A program made the translations under genes and the position numbers. Below are positions 30,318 to 35,592 of a DNA stretch of 35,592 bases, piece after piece. Within the stretch, counting starts at the first letter, position 1. Each line of letters starts with the position of its first letter. The notes under the pieces were generated by a model. It was given only the letters and a program-made list of their open reading frames with translations. It was not told the DNA's origin and searched no databases. This stretch comes from Streptomyces cellostaticus (GTDB lineage Bacteria > Actinomycetota > Actinomycetes > Streptomycetales > Streptomycetaceae): positions 1-35,592 of the forward strand of contig NZ_JALLIN010000062.1 of NCBI RefSeq assembly GCF_023630175.1, read 5' to 3'.

Positions 30318-30347
30318 AGCCTACCCGGTCGAGCGCCGAGCTTGTAA
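30318..30347 (-). promoter_or_regulatory. Candidate promoter of the bS22 gene
   Basis: On the minus strand TTACAA (30347-30342) and TAGGCT (30323-30318) are 18 bases apart, a fair match to a housekeeping promoter. The predicted leader is about 65 bases. It lies just after the bdtA terminator. Confidence 0.5.
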
Positions 30348-30353
30348 TCGAGG

Positions 30354-30380
30354 GGTTGCCCGGGGTCTCCCCGGGCAACC
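30354..30380 (-). terminator. bdtA terminator
   Basis: A perfect 12-base stem (GGTTGCCCGGGG at 30354-30365 with its complement at 30369-30380) has a three-base loop and begins one base after the bdtA stop codon. Confidence 0.85.
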
Positions 30381-30381
30381 G

Positions 30382-30594
30382 TCAGACCGTTTCCACCCCC
30401 ACATAACTCTCGCGGAGGTACTCGTGTACCGCTTGCTCCGGGACGCGGAAGGACCGCCCCACCCGGATCGCGGGCAGATGACCGCTGTGCACCAACCGGT
30501 ACACGGTCATCTTCGACACTCGCATCACCGAGGCGACCTCCGCCACGGTAAGGAACTGAACCTCGTTCAGAGGCCTCTCGCCAGCTGCAGCCAT
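30382..30594 (-). CDS. bdtA: BldC-like/excisionase-family DNA-binding protein BdtA
   Basis: A 70-residue protein made almost wholly of a MerR-like HTH_17 winged helix: FLTVAEVASVMRVSKMTVYR is the helix-turn-helix and LVHSGHLPAIRVGRSFRVPE the wing, ending AVHEYLRESYVGVETV. It is close to BldC in design. In S. coelicolor the equivalent gene (SCO3328) was named bdtA as a BldD target. The start is the ATG at 30594, giving MAAAGERPLNEVQ, with AGGTG four bases upstream. An inverted AGTGA/TCACC site lies upstream. It is a single-gene unit with its own terminator. Confidence 0.9.
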   Translation of the reverse strand: MAAAGERPLNEVQFLTVAEVASVMRVSKMTVYRLVHSGHLPAIRVGRSFRVPEQAVHEYLRESYVGVETV

Positions 30595-30641
30595 GACACA
30601 CCTGAACCTTCCGCACTCGACGGCCACCGGCTTCCCCTTCC

Positions 30642-30669
30642 GGTGACTCTTCGTCGTTGCGTGCTCACT
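30642..30669 (-). promoter_or_regulatory. BldD-type site at the bdtA promoter
   Basis: On the minus strand AGTGA (30669-30665) and TCACC (30646-30642) are separated by 18 bases, matching the early BldD operator form AGTGA-N-TCACC. It lies directly downstream of a possible -10 (TACATT, 30679-30674) and upstream of the bdtA start, a repressing position. The rest of 30595-30723 shows nothing more. Confidence 0.6.
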
Positions 30670-30723
30670 CCCCAATGTAGGGGCGGGTGATGCGAGTGGG
30701 GAAGAGGTGCACCCATCGGCGGC

Positions 30724-31539
30724 CTACTGTGACAGACACGCTCGATTGAGCACGTAGCGGGCCAGCGGCAGATAGTGACCAGACGGCATGCCGTCGTCAA
30801 CCGGAACGGCGACCGACACCACCCCCTCGGCCTCCCCCACGAACGGCGCCGGATCGTCGGCGTCGGCCAGGCCGATCGCCTCGAAACCGAGCTGACCAGC
30901 ACCGCAGACCCAGCCGTGGTCGCCGACCACCAGCTCAGGCAGCGGTCCGCCGGCCTCGGCCGCGCCGGCCAGGGCGACCCGAACCGGGAGCGGTGAGTGG
31001 CAGTGCGCACCCGGCTCACCACCGGGGCGCCCGCCACCCGGTTCCCGCACCAGGGCAACACCGCGGACGTAGTCCAGGCGGTGCGTGCGTAGACCGAACC
31101 GGGTCAATATGTCGACACAGCGACCCTGCGCGGGGGTGAGCACCTCACATCCCGCCGCCGACAGGGCGTCCGCCAAGCCGCCGTAGAACCCGAGCAGCCG
31201 ATGCGGATGCCCGGTGCCGAACAGCACGGGCGCGCGCCGCCGGGCCGCACTCGCGATCCGCTCCGCGAACGCGTCCAGCGCGGCCAGCGTCCGTTCCGGA
31301 TCGATCACGTCCGGGCCGGAGGTGTACCGGGGATCGGCCGAAACCCCGCACCTCCGCGCCATCAGGGCGAGCAACTCCCGCTGCCCCCAGGGCGCCTCGG
31401 GGTCGATTCCGATCAGCACCCGCGGATCCCGGGCCGCGAACAGCCGGTACCGGCGCAGACTGCCCTCGCGGGAGGTCCCGATCTCACCGGCCAGCCGAGC
31501 GGCCAGCAGATGCGCACGAAGGCCGTCGGCGGTCACCAC
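30724..31539 (-). CDS. Putative phosphatase, conserved in Streptomyces
   Basis: A 271-residue soluble protein. Recognisable blocks are AARDPRVLIGIDPEAPWGQR, SGPDVIDPERTLAALDAFAE, VLFGTGHPHRLLGFYGGLAD, GCEVLTPAQGRCVDILTRFG and GDHGWVCGAGQLGFEAIGLA. I recall homologues (SCO3329-like) annotated as phosphatases. The conserved His, Asp and Cys residues in these blocks suit a metal or phosphate site, but no textbook motif is complete. The start is a GTG at 31539 followed by another GTG; neither has a ribosome binding site. It follows the deacetylase gene by 84 bases on the same strand. Confidence 0.7.
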   Translation of the reverse strand: MVTADGLRAHLLAARLAGEIGTSREGSLRRYRLFAARDPRVLIGIDPEAPWGQRELLALMARRCGVSADPRYTSGPDVIDPERTLAALDAFAERIASAARRRAPVLFGTGHPHRLLGFYGGLADALSAAGCEVLTPAQGRCVDILTRFGLRTHRLDYVRGVALVREPGGGRPGGEPGAHCHSPLPVRVALAGAAEAGGPLPELVVGDHGWVCGAGQLGFEAIGLADADDPAPFVGEAEGVVSVAVPVDDGMPSGHYLPLARYVLNRACLSQ

Positions 31540-31623
31540 GGTTGCGATGGTGGCGTACCGGGAGGCGGCGTACGGGCGGAACGGGGGAACACCGCACGGT
31601 TGGCCCAGTGGGTGCTCGCGCTC

Positions 31624-32796
31624 TCAGGGCAGCAGCCCGCGCAGCGGGAACACCGAGCGACGGGTGGCGAGGACCGCCTGGTCCAGTCGGTCGGCGGGGT
31701 CGTACCCCGATTCCCAGGGGGTGAACGGCACCGGCCACCGCCCGTCGGTCATCCGCTGCGGCGCGAGCTGCCGGGTCCGCGCGAACACCTCCTGCCGCCA
31801 GCCCTCGGGAATCATCGCCGCCGGATCGATCTCCCGCCCGGCCGCGATCCCCACCAGATGCGTCCACGACCGCGGCACCACCTCGACGACCGCGTAGCCG
31901 CCGCCCCCCAGCGCGACCCACCTGCCGTCCGCGTACTCGTGCGCCAGCTCGTGGCACGCCGCCTGAACCGCCCGCTGCGCGTCCAGCGACACCGCCAGAT
32001 GCGCCAGCGGATCCTCGAAGTGCGTGTCGGCGCCGTGCTGCGAGACCAGCACCTGCGGCCGGAACCCGGCGAGCAGTTCGGGCACCACCGCGTGGAACGC
32101 CCGCACCCATCCCGCGTCCCCGGTCCCGGCCGGCAGGGCCACGTTCACGGCCGTCCCCGCGCCCGCGCCCGCGCCGGTCTCCTCCGGCCACCCGGTCTGC
32201 GGGAACAGTGTGCGGGGGTGCTCGTGCAGCGAGACCGTCAGCACCCGCGGATCCTCCCAGAACGCGGCCTGCACCCCGTCCCCGTGGTGGACGTCGACGT
32301 CGACGTAGGCGACCCGCTCGACACCCAGCTCCAGCAGCCGTGCGATGGCCAGCGCCGCGTCGTTGTAGATGCAGAACCCCGAGGCGCCGCCCGGCATCGC
32401 GTGGTGCAGCCCGCCGGCGAAGTTCACCGCGTGCAGCGCGTCCCCGCGCCACACCGCCTCCGCCGCCCCCACCGACTGCCCCGCGATCAGCGCGGACACC
32501 TCGTGCATCCCGGTGAACGCGGGATCGTCCTCCGTGCCGAGTCCGTACGCCCCGCGGGCCGAGCGCGGATCGGCGGACGCGGCCCTCACGGCGTCGATGT
32601 AGTCGGGGCGGTGCACCAGCCGCAGCGTCGACTCGCCGGCGGGTTTCGCCGCGACGACCCGCAGCTCCCGGTCGAGCCCGAAGGCACCCACCAGCTTCCG
32701 GGTCAGCTCCAGCCGGACCGGGTCCATCGGATGGTCCGGGCCGAAGTCATAGCCCGTTACTGCCTCGTCCCACATCAGCTGTGCGCGGCCGCTCAT
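31624..32796 (-). CDS. AcuC-type acetoin utilisation / class I deacetylase-like protein
   Basis: A 390-residue arginase/deacetylase-fold protein. It has LVHRPDYIDAVR, the active-site histidine pair in FAGGLHHAMPG near residue 129, and GFCIYNDAALAIARLLELGV. The zinc ligands are in VAYVDVDVHHGDGVQAAFW (Asp and His), with a second Asp in SQHGADTHFEDPLAHL, and LGGGGYAVVEVVPRSW near the C-terminus. AcuC proteins remove acetyl groups from lysines, for example of acetyl-CoA synthetase. The ATG at 32796 is preceded at seven bases by TACGGT, so it may be leaderless; a GTG at 32805 is in frame. Its start lies inside the 3' end of the transporter gene (50-base overlap). Confidence 0.92.
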   Translation of the reverse strand: MSGRAQLMWDEAVTGYDFGPDHPMDPVRLELTRKLVGAFGLDRELRVVAAKPAGESTLRLVHRPDYIDAVRAASADPRSARGAYGLGTEDDPAFTGMHEVSALIAGQSVGAAEAVWRGDALHAVNFAGGLHHAMPGGASGFCIYNDAALAIARLLELGVERVAYVDVDVHHGDGVQAAFWEDPRVLTVSLHEHPRTLFPQTGWPEETGAGAGAGTAVNVALPAGTGDAGWVRAFHAVVPELLAGFRPQVLVSQHGADTHFEDPLAHLAVSLDAQRAVQAACHELAHEYADGRWVALGGGGYAVVEVVPRSWTHLVGIAAGREIDPAAMIPEGWRQEVFARTRQLAPQRMTDGRWPVPFTPWESGYDPADRLDQAVLATRRSVFPLRGLLP

Positions 32797-33961
32797 GCCC
32801 GCCACCGTATCGGTCCGGTTGAGCCGCGAACGACCTGGCGTACACGAGCGTCACCAGCACCAACACCATGGGCACGAGCATGGCCCCGCGGTAGCTCCAG
32901 GCGTCCCCGAGCGCACCCACCAGCGGCGAACCCACGAGGAAGCCCACGTAGTTGAAGATGTTGAGCCGCGCGATCGCCGCGTCCGAGGCCTCGGGGAACA
33001 GCCGGCCGGCCGCGGCGAAGGTCTGCGGCACGAGTACGCACAGCCCGAGCCCCAGCAGGGTGAACCCGAGCATCCCCAGCCACGCGTCCGGCGCCACGGC
33101 CACCACCGCGAACCCGGCCGCCGCCACCAGCGCCCCGAGCCGCACCACCGCGGCCGCGCCGAACCGCCGCACCCCGAAGTCCCCGATGGACCGCCCGGCC
33201 AGCGTGGTCACCATGTACACGTTGTACGGCACGGTCGCCAGTTGCTCCGAGCCGCCCAGCACGTCCTTCAGGTACTTCGCGCTCCAGTTGGACACGGTCG
33301 AGTCGCCGATGTAGGCGAACGTCATCACCAGGCACAGCGGCAGCAGCAGCTTGAAGACCGGGCCCCCGCCCCGCCCGGCCGCCGGGCCGGCCGCGGGCTC
33401 CGCGACGCCGTCGACGTACCAGCGGCTGCCCAGCAGCGCCACCGGCAGCAGCACGGCCGCCACCGGCAGGTACGACACCCACAGCGCGAGGTGCCAGTGC
33501 GCCCCGGCCCAGGCCAGTGAGGCGCCGACGATCCCGCCCAGGCTGTAGGCCGCGTGGAAGCTCAGCATGATGCTGCGCCCGTACGCCCGCTGCAGGCTCA
33601 CCCCCAGCATGTTCATCGAGGCGTCCAGCGCCCCCACCGCGAGCCCGAACACCGCGAGGGCCACGCCTAGTCCGGCCAACCCGTCGCCGGCTCCGACGCC
33701 GACCAGGGCCAGCAGCACCACCGGCTGCGACCAGCGCAGCAGCCGGCTGGGCCGGACCCGCCCGACCAGTCGCTCGGTCGTCACACTGCCGACTCCGGCG
33801 AGGACGGGGACGCCCGCCAGGAAGAGCGGCAGCAGCGCGTCGGAGATGCCGTAGCGGTCCTGGATGGCCGGGATGCGCGTCACCAGCAGCGCGAACGCGA
33901 CGCCCTGCGCGAAGAAGCCGAACGCCAGCGAAGCCCTGCCGCGCCGCAGCACATCAGTCAT
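32747..33961 (-). CDS. MFS transporter
   Basis: A 404-residue major facilitator with about 12 hydrophobic segments. The start MTDVLRRGRASLAFGFFAQG leads into GVAFALLVTRIPAIQDRYGI. A Pro/Gly-rich cytoplasmic loop occurs near the middle (VDGVAEPAAGPAAGRGGG), and the second half has FAYIGDSTVSNWSAKYLKDV, GRSIGDFGVRRFGAAAVVRL and GLGLCVLVPQTFAAAGRLFP. It resembles YbjJ/FucP-like transporters; the substrate is unknown. The ATG lacks a ribosome binding site but has TACGCT seven bases upstream. Its last 50 bases overlap the start of the deacetylase gene. Confidence 0.9.
   Translation of the reverse strand: MTDVLRRGRASLAFGFFAQGVAFALLVTRIPAIQDRYGISDALLPLFLAGVPVLAGVGSVTTERLVGRVRPSRLLRWSQPVVLLALVGVGAGDGLAGLGVALAVFGLAVGALDASMNMLGVSLQRAYGRSIMLSFHAAYSLGGIVGASLAWAGAHWHLALWVSYLPVAAVLLPVALLGSRWYVDGVAEPAAGPAAGRGGGPVFKLLLPLCLVMTFAYIGDSTVSNWSAKYLKDVLGGSEQLATVPYNVYMVTTLAGRSIGDFGVRRFGAAAVVRLGALVAAAGFAVVAVAPDAWLGMLGFTLLGLGLCVLVPQTFAAAGRLFPEASDAAIARLNIFNYVGFLVGSPLVGALGDAWSYRGAMLVPMVLVLVTLVYARSFAAQPDRYGGGHERPRTADVGRGSNGL
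32804..32809 (-). promoter_or_regulatory. -10 element for a possible leaderless AcuC mRNA
   Basis: TACGGT on the minus strand ends seven bases before the ATG at 32796. It lies within the 3' end of the transporter gene. GGTGG could also serve as a ribosome binding site on a longer transcript. Confidence 0.4.
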
Positions 33962-33968
33962 GGCGGCG

Positions 33969-33974
33969 AGCGTA
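33969..33974 (-). promoter_or_regulatory. -10 element for a probable leaderless MFS mRNA
   Basis: TACGCT on the minus strand ends seven bases before the MFS ATG. The seven bases in between (CGCCGCC) cannot act as a ribosome binding site. Confidence 0.5.
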
Positions 33975-34043
33975 GGGCCCCCGGCTACCTGTGGGTAGAT
34001 ACAGCCAAAGGTGAATTTCCTTCAGCTTCGCGCGTCCGGCCGG

Positions 34044-34784
34044 TCAGGCGGCGACGGCCGCTTCGGGCCGGACGCGGGCCCTGTCCGCCTCCGCCTCGGT
34101 GGTGAGCAGTCGCGCCATCGGCTCGGCCGCCAGGCCGCCGCCGACCACGAAGGCCGCCGTCAGCACCACCGCGATGACGACCGTGCCGAGCCAGACCATG
34201 GTGTCGACCGGGAGGGTGCAGGCACCGACGACCCGGGCGACGCATTCGACCAGCAGGGCGGTACCCCACACCAGCGAGAAGGCCCGCTCCTTGCGCCGGA
34301 AGGCGTCCGAGCCGGCTGCCGTGCCCGAGGCGAGCCGTTCCCAGGCCGCTTCACGGCGGGCGTCGCCCTTGATGAGGAAGGGTTTCATCCCCGCGGTCAT
34401 GGCCGGTCTGCCGAGTGCCACGGAGACCAGGATCCCGATCGCCAGGGTGCTGCTGATCGCACCGTCCTTGGCGAGCATCAGCCGCGGGTCGCCGGACACG
34501 AGACCGGCGACGAGGCCGACGGCGTTCACCGCCAGGGTGAGAAGGGCGAGCGCGTTGGTCGTGCGCTCCTTGACCACGCCCCACACGGTCCGCGCCGCCG
34601 GCACCACGCTGCTCCAGGCGAGCGCCTCGACGGTGCTCGTCCCGAGGGCCTCCCTGAGGAGGTAGTACGCGCCGACCGGCAGCGCCACGTCCAGCAGCAG
34701 CGGCTCGAAGGTCCGCGGCCTGCCCGGGTTCCGCCCGCGGCCAGGGTGCTCGGTCCGGTTCCGGTTCCCCGTGGTCTTCGTCAT
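34044..34784 (-). CDS. VC0807-family integral membrane protein
   Basis: A 246-residue membrane protein with about five or six hydrophobic segments. It has FEPLLLDVALPVGAYYLLRE, WSSVVPAARTVWGVVKERTT, ALALLTLAVNAVGLVAGLVS and the family's GDPRLMLAKDGAISSTLAIG, then a polar loop (GDARREAAWERLAS) and two closing segments (SLVWGTALLVECVARVVGAC and TVVIAVVLTAAFVVGGG). The family is related in pattern to intracellular septation protein A, and its function is not known. The ATG is preceded by GGGGGC, a poor ribosome binding site. A small palindrome, TGACAAAAGTCA, lies 60-71 bases upstream. Confidence 0.82.
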   Translation of the reverse strand: MTKTTGNRNRTEHPGRGRNPGRPRTFEPLLLDVALPVGAYYLLREALGTSTVEALAWSSVVPAARTVWGVVKERTTNALALLTLAVNAVGLVAGLVSGDPRLMLAKDGAISSTLAIGILVSVALGRPAMTAGMKPFLIKGDARREAAWERLASGTAAGSDAFRRKERAFSLVWGTALLVECVARVVGACTLPVDTMVWLGTVVIAVVLTAAFVVGGGLAAEPMARLLTTEAEADRARVRPEAAVAA

Positions 34785-34843
34785 GCCCCCAGCTTCGCGG
34801 CGGGCTCGGTCCGGCGGTAGGAACGATCGTCCGGAGGTCCGTA

Positions 34844-34855
34844 TGACAAAAGTCA
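34844..34855. promoter_or_regulatory. Palindrome upstream of the VC0807 gene
   Basis: TGACAAAAGTCA has perfect four-base arms around AAAA, with a direct repeat of the right arm following (GTCAGTCA). On the minus strand it includes TTGTCA, which could be a -35. It resembles sites of LuxR-type response regulators, but no such regulator gene is nearby. Confidence 0.35.
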
Positions 34856-34876
34856 GTCACCGGCCGGTGCCGGCGG

Positions 34877-35521
34877 TCATATCAGCAGGTCGGCCAACTC
34901 CCCCATGGTGGTGAAGAGTCGATCGGCTCCGGTGAGCCTCGTCGCCGGGGTCATCGCGGTGAACCCGTACACGTCCATCCCTGCCGCCACGGCCGCTCGA
35001 ACGCCCAACGGGGAGTCCTCCACGACCAGGCAGCGCCCGGGTGCGGCGCCCATCCGCTCGGCCGCGTACAGGAAGAGGTCGGGTGCCGGCTTGCCCCTCC
35101 CGACGTCCTGGGAGCTGAAGATCCGGTCGTCCGTGAACCATCGGTCGAGGCCGGTGGTCCGGTGCCCCACCCTGATCCGCTCGTGGCTCCCGGACGACGC
35201 CACGCAGTACGGCACGCCGTCCGCGGTCAGCTTCTCCAGCACTTCGCCGACGCCGGCGACGGGCTGCAACTCCCGCTCGAACGCGGCGAACACACGGGCG
35301 TGGAACACGTCGTCGAAGTCGTCCGGGAGCCGTTGCCCGGTCCGCTCCAGGAGCAGGTCGTGGATGCGGTGCATCGCGGACCCCATGTAGTCGCGGATGG
35401 AGTCCTCGTACGTCGTCGGGTGCCCCAGTTCCGTCAGATGGGCCGCCAGGATCCGGTTGGAGATCGGCTCACTGTCGACGAGAACGCCGTCGTTGTCGAA
35501 GATGACGAGGTCGTAGCGCAT
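34877..35521 (-). CDS. HAD-superfamily hydrolase (beta-phosphoglucomutase-like)
   Basis: A 214-residue HAD hydrolase of subfamily IA. Motif I is LVIFDNDGVLVDSEP (Asp9 and Asp11), the cap helices lie at about 18-80, motif II is YCVASSGSHERIRVG, motif III is the lysine in VGRGKPAPDLFLYAAERMG, and motif IV is CLVVEDSPLGVRAAVAAGMD. The glycine-lysine-proline-aspartate context fits sugar-phosphate phosphatases or phosphoglucomutases; the substrate is unknown. The ATG at 35521 has no ribosome binding site but has TAGGGT six bases upstream. It lies next to the right-edge terminator. Confidence 0.92.
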   Translation of the reverse strand: MRYDLVIFDNDGVLVDSEPISNRILAAHLTELGHPTTYEDSIRDYMGSAMHRIHDLLLERTGQRLPDDFDDVFHARVFAAFERELQPVAGVGEVLEKLTADGVPYCVASSGSHERIRVGHRTTGLDRWFTDDRIFSSQDVGRGKPAPDLFLYAAERMGAAPGRCLVVEDSPLGVRAAVAAGMDVYGFTAMTPATRLTGADRLFTTMGELADLLI

Positions 35522-35527
35522 ATGCAG

Positions 35528-35533
35528 ACCCTA
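35528..35533 (-). promoter_or_regulatory. -10 element for a probable leaderless HAD mRNA
   Basis: TAGGGT on the minus strand ends six bases before the HAD ATG at 35521. Sequence further upstream runs into the terminator hairpin, and no good -35 is seen. Confidence 0.45.
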
Positions 35534-35550
35534 AGGGACCGTGAACGCAG

Positions 35551-35582
35551 AAAACCCCCGCATCTTTCGATGCGGGGGTTTT
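35551..35582. terminator. Strong terminator hairpin at the right edge
   Basis: A perfect 14-base stem (AAAACCCCCGCATC at 35551-35564 with its complement at 35569-35582) has the loop TTTC and T-runs on both strands, so it can act in both directions. It ends ten bases before the window edge. It probably ends a transcript coming from the right, whose gene is not visible. Confidence 0.9.
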
Positions 35583-35592
35583 CCCAACAATT

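Overview
The window reads as a chromosomal segment of a Streptomyces species, closely related in gene order and protein sequence to the Streptomyces coelicolor region from about SCO3300 to SCO3332. That assignment rests on recall of gene content, not on a search. Supporting signs are very high GC with G or C at almost every third codon position, many GTG and TTG starts, and the linked genes rex-hemA-hemC-hemD, bldN-rsbN and bdtA. No rRNA, tRNA, CRISPR array, prophage or insertion sequence was seen. Most of the window looks like conserved core chromosome.

Layout. Positions 1-1828 (minus) hold a MarR regulator, a luciferase-like flavin monooxygenase and a truncated FMN reductase, with a palindromic operator between regulator and monooxygenase. 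Positions 1982-5656 hold a secreted protein, a YnfA-type membrane protein, an SDR dehydrogenase overlapping a 48-residue membrane microprotein, and a secreted S33-type peptidase. Positions 5664-10215 hold an RtcB RNA ligase with a U-rich leader, two lipoproteins and a DUF2637 membrane protein. Positions 10421-15721 hold the divergent class I lysyl-tRNA synthetase and arginyl-tRNA synthetase genes, a 73-residue small gene, a DUF4253 protein and a DUF805 protein.

Positions 15999-23558 (minus) form the tetrapyrrole region. The genes rex, hemA, hemC and hemD overlap end to end under a promoter that carries a Rex operator. After a terminator come an unknown gene, a VOC protein and hemB. Heme precursor synthesis is therefore tied to the NADH/NAD+ sensor Rex. 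Positions 23803-30594 continue with a glutaredoxin-like gene, a SerB-like HAD phosphatase, the developmental sigma factor bldN, and its anti-sigma gene rsbN behind a BldN-type promoter. They end with an acyltransferase/epimerase pair, the tiny ribosomal protein bS22 and the BldC-like regulator bdtA, which has a BldD-type site at its promoter. Positions 30724-35521 (minus) hold a putative phosphatase, an AcuC-type deacetylase, an MFS transporter, a VC0807-family protein and a HAD hydrolase. The right edge is a strong terminator hairpin.

A recurring architectural feature is a TANNNT -10 element ending 6 or 7 bases before the start codon of genes that lack a convincing ribosome binding site. This points to leaderless mRNAs. 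I did not find a self-evidently new defence or biosynthetic system. The best leads are unexplained palindrome clusters (8878-8928, 15866-15983 and 23679-23694), several small proteins, the rtcB leader and the lipoprotein/DUF2637 locus.
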